Of a DNA stretch of 32,243 nt, positions 1-7,564 are shown one piece after another. Below the pieces are notes generated by a model. The model did not search any database. It was not told the origin of the DNA and saw only the letters and a program-made list of their open reading frames with translations. How positions within the stretch are numbered: position 1 is the first letter of the stretch; the number at the start of each line of letters is the position of its first letter. The stretch comes from Verrucomicrobiales bacterium (lineage in GTDB: Bacteria; Verrucomicrobiota; Verrucomicrobiia; Verrucomicrobiales; DEV007), in the NCBI GenBank assembly GCA_029213025.1, contig JARGOZ010000077.1, positions 1 through 32,243 on the forward strand, written 5' to 3'. The position numbers were made by a program, and so were the translations under genes.

Positions 1-1031
1 TCCTGGCTGCTGCTCAGAATCCTCACAGTGTGCTTTACACTGAGAACCTCTATGGCAAGGTTACGAATGCGGAGTGCTACTATGGAAAGGTTTGCTCGTC
101 GTACACCAGCTATGCGCTGCAGTGCGGCATCTGGTATGTCAGCCGCATCCACACCCCTGACTACCGCAACGGAGTCACCCTGGTCGAGCCTCAGTCGGCA
201 CAGGCCGCCAGGGTGGGAGACATCATTTTTACTCCACCCAGGCCCGGCTCACATATAGAGATTGTCACCGAAGTCACGAGGGATTCTGATGGTTCGGTAA
301 CCAGGGTTCGGGTAGAGGAAAGTCGTCCGCCAAATTGCAAGAATACCAATCGGGAACCGGCGGAGTTCAATGCCCATATCGCCGCCAAAAACAGAAAGCT
401 CTATCGGATCACCGACCTCGATGCCTGGCGGGAAGCAAACAGGGCCGAATCATTCCTGTTTCCAAACTATGCCGAGGATTCGGCGACGCCTGCCATTAAT
501 CGGGTGCTCCTTCTCGATCGCGGAGATTGGGTTCCCTACTACCAGGAGCAGGCGGTAAAATTCAACGTTATGGACAGGGATCGGCAGGGCGTGAAGGTTT
601 TGGTTATCAAGCGCGGCAACACCCTGGTCGAGGAAATCCAGGTTCCCGGTATTGGCGTGATTGAACGGACCTATGCAACCTGTGGAGACTATACCGCCCA
701 CTGTGTGATGCAGGACGATTCACTGAGCGCGGCGTGCGAGTTTTCAGTTTGCGATCTTGATTTCGAGCTCCCATCCGATGTGGTTTCCCTGGGTGAACCC
801 TGGGAAATCAGTTTCGCCTCCAATAACATGAGCATCATAATTGTGTATTTCAGGAGTAATACAAACAGTTACGGTCAGCACATGGTTTACGTTTCAGAAG
901 AGGACCGCCGGAATGGCAAGGTTGTCATTCCCGCAAAGATGCTTCAGGACAAAGGCAAGGCCGAGGTATGGCTGATCGGCGAAAACAAGTACGGGCGACT
1001 AAAGAAGCGGAAAACATTTCTGGTAGAATAA
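1..1031 (+). CDS. Exported cysteine-peptidase-like (CHAP/NlpC-P60-type) protein, 3' part
   Basis: The reading frame is open from the first bases of the window, so the gene starts upstream; the GTG at 30 is probably internal. The visible N-terminal part has the layout of a papain-fold amidase: a Cys at the head of a helix (YGKVCSSYTSYALQCG, near base 90) and, about 50 residues later, GDIIF followed by GSHIEIV, where the His would be the second catalytic residue. The C-terminal two thirds (from about base 520) are beta-rich with no motif I know and look like Ig-type or carbohydrate-binding modules. CHAP and NlpC/P60 enzymes cleave cell-wall peptides, but substrate and localisation cannot be read here because the N-terminus is missing. 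It converges on the SpoU gene. The fold call is moderate; real coding is very likely. Confidence 0.6.
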   Translation, partial: LAAAQNPHSVLYTENLYGKVTNAECYYGKVCSSYTSYALQCGIWYVSRIHTPDYRNGVTLVEPQSAQAARVGDIIFTPPRPGSHIEIVTEVTRDSDGSVTRVRVEESRPPNCKNTNREPAEFNAHIAAKNRKLYRITDLDAWREANRAESFLFPNYAEDSATPAINRVLLLDRGDWVPYYQEQAVKFNVMDRDRQGVKVLVIKRGNTLVEEIQVPGIGVIERTYATCGDYTAHCVMQDDSLSAACEFSVCDLDFELPSDVVSLGEPWEISFASNNMSIIIVYFRSNTNSYGQHMVYVSEEDRRNGKVVIPAKMLQDKGKAEVWLIGENKYGRLKKRKTFLVE

Positions 1032-1093
1032 TCCCACCGGGACCAGCCATTAAGTTCCAAGGCGGATGTAAGGAGTATGCATGAGCACAGAAA

Positions 1094-1582
1094 TCAACCG
1101 GGGCGCCCGGGAAGCGACGTTTTGACTTTGGTTCCCCGGTCGTAGATTATGATACTTCCCGCGACGGCTACATTAAGACTGTAGTCACCTGGAATCACCA
1201 CCGTTTTGTGGCACTGTGAGACTACTGTGGGCGGCAGACCGTCGGCTTCATTACCGAGTAAATAAACGGCCCGTTTCGGGTGTTCAAAGCTTTCGAGAGG
1301 GACGGCTGTATCGGTCATTTCGACGGCGACAATAGCAGATGAGTAGGGGATCGATTTTTTGAACTCGTCGAAATCTTCGTAGTAATAAAGCGGGATTCGG
1401 CTCCAGGCTTTGGTGACATCGCTGGATTGTTTGCGGTATTTCCGGCCAATGGTAAAAATGAAGGAGGCTCCGAGAATGTAGGCGCTGCGCCACAGTGTTC
1501 CGATATTTTGTTCCTCGGCGGAATGGAATATGCCGATGCCAAAGTAGCCATCCGAATCGTATTGCTGTTTGAGCCGGGCCAT
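1094..1582 (-). CDS. SpoU/TrmH-family RNA 2'-O-methyltransferase
   Basis: This 162-residue protein has the three SPOUT motifs of the TrmH class. Motif 1 is the NIGTLWRSAYILGA stretch near residues 27-40, where Asn and Arg are the usual catalytic or RNA-contact residues. Motif 2 is YLLGNEADGLPP. Motif 3 is IPGDYSLNVAVAGSIIIYD, which forms the trefoil knot that binds S-adenosylmethionine. It lacks the N-terminal L30-like domain of TrmH/RlmB, and its length is that of a minimal catalytic domain (TrmL-sized). The family methylates ribose 2'-OH in tRNA or rRNA; the target cannot be chosen from sequence. It lies 13 bp downstream of the HExxH membrane-protein gene on the same strand and is probably co-transcribed with it. 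Confidence 0.85.
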   Translation of the reverse strand: MARLKQQYDSDGYFGIGIFHSAEEQNIGTLWRSAYILGASFIFTIGRKYRKQSSDVTKAWSRIPLYYYEDFDEFKKSIPYSSAIVAVEMTDTAVPLESFEHPKRAVYLLGNEADGLPPTVVSQCHKTVVIPGDYSLNVAVAGSIIIYDRGTKVKTSLPGRPG

Positions 1583-1595
1583 ATAGACAATAGTG

Positions 1596-2309
1596 TTATC
1601 TCACAAAACGGAAAATTTCGCCAATCGATTCGCGGAATCTTGCGCCGAAAGAGTCAAAGTTGGCGAGCCAAAGCGTTCCGAAATCCCGGAACGTTGTTCC
1701 AGGAGAGGCGATGACAAGCAGTAATGAAATCACCAGTATATTGACTAACAAAATCACCGCGAAAGAGAATAGCTTTCCGTTGTAGTCGACATCGGTTTGT
1801 TTTCGGCGCAGCATTTTTACCGTATAGGCAATGTGATACATCCAGGTAAATCCGATCAGAGCGTATAGGCTGAATACTGCATTGCCTTCGAATTGAAAAA
1901 TCTGCCGGTCGAGCAGCATCCAGACCGGGACAAGCAATATGGTATAGAAAGGAAAGAAGTAGGGCGACAGTGATATAACGAAATTATTGGTATCGGAAAT
2001 GATATGTCCGCCATCCGGGGAAATATGGATTTTCCGGACCCGTCCCCGGAAAACCAGGGCGAAGAGCGCGTGGGTTAACTCGTGACCGGCTACATACAGC
2101 CAGAGCAGGATTTTATTTTCTCTGGCGATGAGAAAGACCAGTCCGCAGGCGAAGGCTCCGGCGGAGAAAAAGAAAAATTCGGGGCTGTTGTAGAAAGCCC
2201 CCGCAAGGGCTTCCTCTTTAAACAACAGAAAAAAGGTCTCAATACTGACCCAGCAGGCGGGCAGCAAAAGCAACCCGATGATAAATTTCAGGAATAGCAC
2301 GCCATTCAA
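1596..2309 (-). CDS. Integral membrane protein with HExxH motif (M50-like metallopeptidase)
   Basis: A 237-residue hydrophobic protein with about five or six predicted membrane segments. It carries AGHELTHALFALVFRGRV near residues 74-91: an HExxH zinc-binding motif at the start of a hydrophobic helix, as in site-2 (M50) intramembrane proteases. A later SLSPYFFPFY segment sits where M50 proteins often have a Pro-containing third-ligand region, but no clear Asp ligand is visible, so activity is unproven. No ATG exists near the N-terminus. The possible starts are TTG at 2309, which lies inside the first unit of the 22-bp repeat, or GTG at 2300; neither has a Shine-Dalgarno. It sits between efp and the SpoU gene on the same strand. 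Confidence 0.6.
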   Translation of the reverse strand: MNGVLFLKFIIGLLLLPACWVSIETFFLLFKEEALAGAFYNSPEFFFFSAGAFACGLVFLIARENKILLWLYVAGHELTHALFALVFRGRVRKIHISPDGGHIISDTNNFVISLSPYFFPFYTILLVPVWMLLDRQIFQFEGNAVFSLYALIGFTWMYHIAYTVKMLRRKQTDVDYNGKLFSFAVILLVNILVISLLLVIASPGTTFRDFGTLWLANFDSFGARFRESIGEIFRFVR

Positions 2310-2388
2310 CAGGGTACAGTCCGGGACTTAACAGGGTACAGTCTGAGACGTAACAGGGTACAGTCTGAGACGTAACAGGGTACAGTCT
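2308..2388. repeat. 22-bp tandem repeat, 3.7 units (ACAGGGTACAGTC family, locus 1)
   Basis: Four cores ACAGGGTACAGTC start at 2309, 2331, 2353 and 2375, exactly 22 bp apart, separated by 9-nt spacers. Units 2 and 3 are identical; unit 1 has spacer CGGGACTTA. The array fills the gap between efp and the membrane-protein gene: its last unit runs into the efp stop codon (2387-2389) and its first unit covers the TTG start at 2309. The same core and period recur near 16.5 kb and 25.4 kb. Role unknown. Confidence 0.9.
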
Positions 2389-2947
2389 ATACTCGACCGA
2401 CGTATTTCTTGTCTTCCCCGCTGACTTTGATTTTATCGCCGGGGTTGATGAACAGAGGCACTTGAACGCGAAGTCCGGTTTCCAGTACCGCCTCTTTGGT
2501 CGCAGCAGTGGCGGTGTCGCCTTTTACGCCGGGAGCGGACTCGGTTACTTCCATTTCGATGTGCGAAGGGAAGTTTACGCTGACCATTTTGCCGTCAACG
2601 TAATCGACCTGAACTTCGATACCATCGATGAGGAGGTCTTCATTGCCGTCGAGGATTTCCTCCTGCAAGGTGATGGTGTCGTAGGACTCGTCCATAAAGT
2701 GATAGCCGCCCTGGTCTTTGTAGCTGAACTCGAGTTTCACGGTATCGGAGCTGACGATCTCGACTTTATCACTGGAAGCGAAGCGGATGTCTTTGGTTTT
2801 TCCGGTCTGGAAAGAGCGAACCGTCGCCATGATGAGTGCATTTCCCTTTCCCGGAGTCCGGTGTTCGAGTCCGAGAACTTTGCCGGTTTCGCCTTTGTAG
2901 TTAATACATTGGCCTCTTTTTAAGTTGGTTGCAACGATGGCTGCCAT
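2387..2947 (-). CDS. efp: Translation elongation factor P
   Basis: This 186-residue protein has the length and three-beta-barrel order of EF-P: an N-terminal KOW-like domain, an OB domain (about 66-130) and a C-terminal OB domain ending in the typical FINPGDKIKV segment. EF-P binds the ribosomal E site and relieves stalling at polyproline stretches. The tip loop reads RTPGKGNA with Lys at residue 34, the position modified by lysylation, rhamnosylation or similar in other bacteria. No modification enzyme gene is visible in the window. The ATG at 2947 gives the usual short N-terminus; no Shine-Dalgarno precedes it. It is divergent from the CPBP protease gene across about 140 bp that must hold both promoters. 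Confidence 0.95.
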   Translation of the reverse strand: MAAIVATNLKRGQCINYKGETGKVLGLEHRTPGKGNALIMATVRSFQTGKTKDIRFASSDKVEIVSSDTVKLEFSYKDQGGYHFMDESYDTITLQEEILDGNEDLLIDGIEVQVDYVDGKMVSVNFPSHIEMEVTESAPGVKGDTATAATKEAVLETGLRVQVPLFINPGDKIKVSGEDKKYVGRV

Positions 2948-3086
2948 GGTTAATGAAATCTGAATTTTGTTAAAATAATTCCCCGGTTATTTGGGGGCTG
3001 ACAATCTTCCATTGATCCAATCGATGACAACATTGGATTTAGCGATTTGGGAACTCGCCGGAGATAGGGGAGACTGATCGCACTTT

Positions 3087-3794
3087 ATGGAAATCACCAA
3101 CCGCAAACTTCGCTGGCAATTGACGATTCCGGCGATCTCTCTTCCGCTGCTCGCTTCGTTTTTCTATTTTGTTTGGTTTCCGGGCACCGTGATGGGCAAT
3201 ACCTTCTATGTCGGAGTGAAGGGATTTATGGTCGTCTGGCCGGTTGTTGCGGTGTGGTTGCTGCTCCAGGAAAAACTCCACGAACGCCCCGGACCACGGA
3301 ACCACCGGATGAGTATGATCGTGGGGGCCGGATTCGGGATTCTCACCGTCGCCGTTCTGTTCATTTTGATGAAACTGACCCCGGCGGGTGCTCTGGTTTA
3401 CGGGAATTCGGGGCGGATCCTTCAGAGAATCAAAGATTTAGGGGTGATGGAGCATTATTTCCTTTTTGCGCTGTTCGTATCGATTATCCACGCCGGTCTT
3501 GAAGAGTATTTTTGGAGATATTTCGCTTTTGGACAGCTGCGGAAATTGATCTCAGTCCCGGCAGCGGTGGTCGTTGCGGGCGTCGGGTTTGCGGCTCACC
3601 ACATCGTTGTGTTGAGTCAGTTTGTCAGCATTCCGTGCGCCTTTGTTTTTGGTTCACTGGTAGGCGTGGGAGGAGCGGCCTGGAGCCTGATTTACCAACG
3701 CTACAATTCTCTGTGGGGCGCCTGGTTCAGTCACATGCTAATCGATTTCGGAATCATGTGGATCGGCTGGGAAATCATCACAATGAATCATTAA
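3087..3794 (+). CDS. CPBP-family intramembrane metalloprotease (CAAX/Abi type)
   Basis: A 235-residue multi-pass membrane protein with all the signature motifs of the CPBP (Abi, Rce1-like) family: EEYFWR near residues 138-143 (EExxxR), FAAHH near 169-173 (FxxxH) and FSHMLID near 215-221 (HxxxD). In Rce1 the Glu and His residues are the catalytic ones. Bacterial members cut peptides within the membrane or have immunity and housekeeping roles; nothing nearby indicates a bacteriocin. It begins a rightward run with the DUF2007-like gene 16 bp downstream and the EF-hand hydrolase 30 bp after that, which suggests co-transcription. Confidence 0.85.
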   Translation: MEITNRKLRWQLTIPAISLPLLASFFYFVWFPGTVMGNTFYVGVKGFMVVWPVVAVWLLLQEKLHERPGPRNHRMSMIVGAGFGILTVAVLFILMKLTPAGALVYGNSGRILQRIKDLGVMEHYFLFALFVSIIHAGLEEYFWRYFAFGQLRKLISVPAAVVVAGVGFAAHHIVVLSQFVSIPCAFVFGSLVGVGGAAWSLIYQRYNSLWGAWFSHMLIDFGIMWIGWEIITMNH

Positions 3795-3810
3795 TCAATA
3801 AGGGGGAAAG

Positions 3811-4020
3811 ATGAAAACAATCGCAAACTTTGAAAATGTAACAGAGGCGGAATACCTCATGTCGATTTTGAGATCGGAAGGAATTACCGCCATGATTCCC
3901 GTTTCTCCTAAAGCGAGAAGAGTGCAGAACCATCGGTCGAGAGTCCGGTTGCAGGTCGTGGAAAATGATGAAGCCAAAGCGGTGGAGATCATCGGCAAAG
4001 TATTTTCGATTGTTGATTAA
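3811..4020 (+). CDS. DUF2007-like small protein
   Basis: A 69-residue soluble protein resembling the DUF2007 'putative signal transducing protein' family. It has an alpha/beta layout that begins with a strand and a helix (FENVTEAEYLMSILRSEGI), followed by a conserved-looking segment with small and basic residues and a C-terminal VVENDEAKAVEII helix. Family members are ferredoxin-like small domains with a proposed but unproven regulatory role. The start is well supported: AAGGGGGAAAG lies just before the ATG and is the only strong Shine-Dalgarno I noticed in the window. It lies between the CPBP protease and the hydrolase with short gaps. Confidence 0.7.
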   Translation: MKTIANFENVTEAEYLMSILRSEGITAMIPVSPKARRVQNHRSRVRLQVVENDEAKAVEIIGKVFSIVD

Positions 4021-4050
4021 AGTGGGCATTCCGAAGTATGGTCTCGTTCT

Positions 4051-5151
4051 ATGAGGCTCAATCTTTTGCTTTTCGGTGCATTGATAATCACGGCTCCTGT
4101 TTCGGGACAAAACCGCAATCTTTTCGAATTTTGGGATAAAAACAAAGACGGGAAATTATCCAAAGAGGAGCTGCCCCGGCCGGCGCAGCGCAATTTTGAA
4201 AGGGTGGATCAAGACGGGGACGGATTTATTTCCAAACGGGAGGATGCCGCGTTTCGAAACCGGGGCGGGGGAATCCCCCAAAGATCGCCACTCTCCGCCG
4301 GGGTGAAAAAGCTGGCTGACCTCGATTACGCCGGGAACGACAACCCTAAACAAAAACTGGATCTCTATCTGCCGGCAAAGCCTTTGTCCGACGGGCCGCT
4401 GCCGGTGGTTTGCTGGATTCACGGCGGCGGATGGAAAAACGGGGATAAAGCCAATGCCCGGAAAGTTTTCTCCTATCCGGCAGGCGGAAAGTATGCGGCG
4501 GCCTCGATTGGTTACCGCCTCTCCGGTGAAGCTCAATGGCCATCCCAAATTCAGGATTGCAAAGCGGCGATCCGTTTTTTGAAAGCAAATGCGGAGAAGT
4601 ACAATCTGGACCCGGACCGGATTGCTGTGTGGGGATCTTCAGCAGGCGGACACCTCGTGGCGATGTTGGGAGTTTCCGACGGAGTGGCACACCTCGAAGG
4701 AGATACCGGTCCAAATGATGATCAGAATTCGAAGGTTGCTTGCGTGGTTGATTATTACGGGCCGACAGAATTGCTACTGATGAACAAAAACGGCAGCACG
4801 ATGGATCACGATTCGCCCAACTCTCCGGAAAGTCTGCTCGTAGGCGGGCCGATCCAGGAGAATTCGGAGAAAACCCGGGACGCATCACCCGTTCACCACG
4901 TCACAAAAGACGACAGTCCGGTTCTCCTTGTGCACGGAACAGATGATCCGCTGGTGCCCTACCAACAAAGCGTCGTTTTCGAAAAATCCCTGGAAAACGC
5001 CGGCGTGGCGGCCACGCTCGTGACGATCGAAAAAGCGGGCCACGGGAAGGGCTTTCCTGCCCGGGCCGATGAGATTGTTCGTCAGTTTCTGGATTTCCAC
5101 CTACTCAAGCAGGGGGAGGCACCGGTCGATCAGACTTTGGGATCACAGTAG
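4051..5151 (+). CDS. Secreted EF-hand / alpha/beta-hydrolase (esterase-like) fusion
   Basis: Residues 1-20 form a signal peptide ending near VSGQ. Two canonical 12-residue EF-hand loops follow (D29-E40 and D53-E64, each with D/N-x-D-G spacing), so calcium binding is likely. Residues from about 85 onward are an alpha/beta-hydrolase of the BD-FAE/acetyl-esterase type: oxyanion motif HGGGW at 124-128, nucleophile elbow GSSAGG with Ser197, acid Asp299 in HGTDD and catalytic His331. Related periplasmic esterases remove acyl or feruloyl groups from polysaccharides; the substrate here is unknown. The last 22 bp overlap the 3' end of the convergent hybrid kinase gene. EF-hands fused to esterases or sulfatases are common in polysaccharide-degrading PVC bacteria. 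Confidence 0.85.
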   Translation: MRLNLLLFGALIITAPVSGQNRNLFEFWDKNKDGKLSKEELPRPAQRNFERVDQDGDGFISKREDAAFRNRGGGIPQRSPLSAGVKKLADLDYAGNDNPKQKLDLYLPAKPLSDGPLPVVCWIHGGGWKNGDKANARKVFSYPAGGKYAAASIGYRLSGEAQWPSQIQDCKAAIRFLKANAEKYNLDPDRIAVWGSSAGGHLVAMLGVSDGVAHLEGDTGPNDDQNSKVACVVDYYGPTELLLMNKNGSTMDHDSPNSPESLLVGGPIQENSEKTRDASPVHHVTKDDSPVLLVHGTDDPLVPYQQSVVFEKSLENAGVAATLVTIEKAGHGKGFPARADEIVRQFLDFHLLKQGEAPVDQTLGSQ

Positions 5152-7559
5152 GTGCCGATAACCACTTCCACCGTTTCTTTCAGCACGTGCGGTGAATAAG
5201 GTTTGGGAATCACGCCTTTGAAACCAAACGCTGCCGGGTTCGACATCGCGGCGGCATCCGAGTATCCGCTGGAGACAATGGCGACCACTCGCGGATCCAT
5301 TTCCCGGAGTTTCCTCATGGTCTCGAGCCCGCCCATTCCGTTTTCGATCGTGAGATCGGAAATAACCAAATCGAACGGTTTGCCTTCCTCCTGGGCTCTT
5401 CGGTATTCGGAGAGAGTTTCATTGCCTTCCGCAGACTCAACTACTTCGTATCCGGAACGGCGCAAGGTCGCTCCGAGGAGACGGCGGATTTGCCCGTCGT
5501 CTTCGAGGATGAGAATACGGTAATCGTCCGGCTTGAAATTGAGACGCTTTGCCTCGTCTTCGATGCTCTTTTGTGAAGGCTCGGATGGCGCAATTTCCTC
5601 CCAGTGAAGGTGGCTGTCATTGAGGCCCTGCGGAATGCAGAATATCGCTTCGGTGCCTTTTCCAACTTCGGAATCCAGATGAAGAAAGCCGTCGTGAGCT
5701 TTGGCTATCGATTCGCAAACGGTGAGTCCGATTCCCGTGGCGTTTTCACTCTGTTTCGAGGAAAAGTACGGGTCAGTCGCTTTTTGCAGAAAATCAGGCG
5801 TCATTCCCGTTCCGGTATCCGATATTTCGATAAACAGAAAATCTTCGTCCGGTTTGGGGAGTTCTTTTCCGTAACTGAGAACCTTTTCCGGCTCGATTAA
5901 CTCGCACTTCACGGTCAGGGTTCCGCCTTCGGGCATGGAATCCTCTGCGTTGTTGAGCAGATTTTCGAGAACTCTGCGCACCTGGGCGCGGTCAACGTTG
6001 GCTCGGATATCCCTCTCCGAACAGACAAACTGGTATCGAATCGTGGGCCGTCCCATTCTGTGTTCCGAAAGCACCTGGCGGAGCAAGTCCGGGATTTTCA
6101 CCGGCTCTCTGACTGGACGTCCGCCGGTGGCGAAAGTCATCAACTGCTGCACAAGGCCCGCCGCACGCGAGGTGGCCACTTCGGCTTCCCCTAGCATTTC
6201 GATTAGATCGGGATCCTCCTGTAGCTCCTTGGCCAGGCCGATATTACCGGTCACCGTAGTGAGGTGATTGTTAAAATCGTGAGCAAAACCGCGGGCCAGG
6301 AGGCCGAGGCCTTCGAGACGGTGTTGGCGAATTTCTTCCGCCCGGGAGATTTTTCCGGCGGTAATATCGTGGAAAAGAGCAATCAAGCCTTCGTGCGAAC
6401 GGTAGAGCCAAATTTCAAACCAGATGCCACGGTCGATATCGTGAAATTCGAAGCGGTGACGCTTGCCGTCGACCAGAGGCTTGAGAAATTCGCTTTCGTA
6501 GTGGCGGCTTTCCTGTGGAGAAAATAGATCGAAAAACGGTCGCCCCAGCACGGGTCGTTCACCGGAGAACAGATGCAGAGCTTCGGAATTACCCTGAACG
6601 ACATTGAGATCCCGGTCCAAAACAAGCAGGGGATCACCGAGTTGGTCGAGAAGCGGGGAATGCGGATCTGCCGTTTCTTCTGTCTCTGCCTCGTCAGTTG
6701 AATCAGTTTCCAGTTCTTCTTTTCCGATTACCTTTTCATAAGCCGGACTGCTGACGATCTTTTCGAAAGCGTCCAGCGCGCGCGCTTTGCCGGGGATGCG
6801 GGGTTCCTCTTTTACCGGTTCTTCCTTTTTCTCCGGGGACAGACTGAAATCCTTCAAAATCGTGATCGTGCCGAGGAGCTCGGTTTTCTCATCACGCACC
6901 GGGGTTGTGATCGCTTTTACGGAGTGTTGTCGACCTTTCCTGTCGGTCAGCAGACAGACCGCACCGCCGTTTTCCCGTCCGGAGAAACTGGTGGATACCA
7001 CTTTGCTGTAGAGATTTCCGGCTGCTTCGTCTTCCTGCCAGCCGGTCAGTTTTTCGGCGGATGCATTCATCAGCACCACTCTGCCGTCGATACCGGAAAC
7101 GATGACGCTTTCTTCAAGTGGATCCGCTACGGAACGGATCGCCGGGATTCGGTTTTCCAGAAATTTGTCCGCATCAATACGGAAAGCGGCAGCTTCGATA
7201 CTCGCGATTAGCTCCGCTCCGCTGAATGGTTTACGCACATAGCCGGCCGGTTTCGCAGCGCGGGCCATTTCGAAGACGGCATCTTCCGACCTTCCGGTCA
7301 GAAAAACCACTGGCAGTCCAGACTCCTCACGGAGTTGTTTGGCCAATGCAATTCCCTCGTTGTCACCGCCGAAGTTGATCGATAAAACCGATATGTCGGG
7401 ATGAGCGTCCTTTGCCAGTGAGATGGCATCAGCCGGGCTGCCGGGCTTTCCGACTACGGTAAATCCTCTCCTCTGAAGAGTGAGTTCGATATCCCGCGCA
7501 ACGATCCTGTCGTTCTCGGCGATTAACACACTCAGAGAGCTGTCTTGAGTCTCTTCCAT
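5130..7559 (-). CDS. Hybrid sensor histidine kinase: REC-PAS-PAS-HisKA-HATPase-REC
   Basis: This 809-residue soluble protein has no membrane segment. Residues 9-125 are a receiver domain, but the phosphoacceptor position is Ser60 (VLSINFGG where VLxDIxL is expected), although the later Thr and the Lys in VRKPF are kept. PAS domains lie at about 140-240 and 300-400, separated by an acidic linker. The DHp box contains GFAHDFNNHL with His427. The ATPase domain has the N-box around N533-N537, G1 motif DTGTGM at 581-586 and a GIGL box near 609. The C-terminal receiver (about 680-800) is intact, with Asp735 and Lys in IPKPY. The kinase could therefore pass phosphate from His427 to Asp735, with the N-terminal receiver as a phosphorylation-independent docking module. 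It starts 5 bp after the upstream sensor gene, so the two form an operon. Confidence 0.9.
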   Translation of the reverse strand: MEETQDSSLSVLIAENDRIVARDIELTLQRRGFTVVGKPGSPADAISLAKDAHPDISVLSINFGGDNEGIALAKQLREESGLPVVFLTGRSEDAVFEMARAAKPAGYVRKPFSGAELIASIEAAAFRIDADKFLENRIPAIRSVADPLEESVIVSGIDGRVVLMNASAEKLTGWQEDEAAGNLYSKVVSTSFSGRENGGAVCLLTDRKGRQHSVKAITTPVRDEKTELLGTITILKDFSLSPEKKEEPVKEEPRIPGKARALDAFEKIVSSPAYEKVIGKEELETDSTDEAETEETADPHSPLLDQLGDPLLVLDRDLNVVQGNSEALHLFSGERPVLGRPFFDLFSPQESRHYESEFLKPLVDGKRHRFEFHDIDRGIWFEIWLYRSHEGLIALFHDITAGKISRAEEIRQHRLEGLGLLARGFAHDFNNHLTTVTGNIGLAKELQEDPDLIEMLGEAEVATSRAAGLVQQLMTFATGGRPVREPVKIPDLLRQVLSEHRMGRPTIRYQFVCSERDIRANVDRAQVRRVLENLLNNAEDSMPEGGTLTVKCELIEPEKVLSYGKELPKPDEDFLFIEISDTGTGMTPDFLQKATDPYFSSKQSENATGIGLTVCESIAKAHDGFLHLDSEVGKGTEAIFCIPQGLNDSHLHWEEIAPSEPSQKSIEDEAKRLNFKPDDYRILILEDDGQIRRLLGATLRRSGYEVVESAEGNETLSEYRRAQEEGKPFDLVISDLTIENGMGGLETMRKLREMDPRVVAIVSSGYSDAAAMSNPAAFGFKGVIPKPYSPHVLKETVEVVIGTYCDPKV

Positions 7560-7564
7560 GTATT

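Noticed and set aside
2308..2388. CRISPR array
   Set aside because: The spacers are only 9 nt and two of them are identical, the repeat core is 13 nt, and no cas genes are present.
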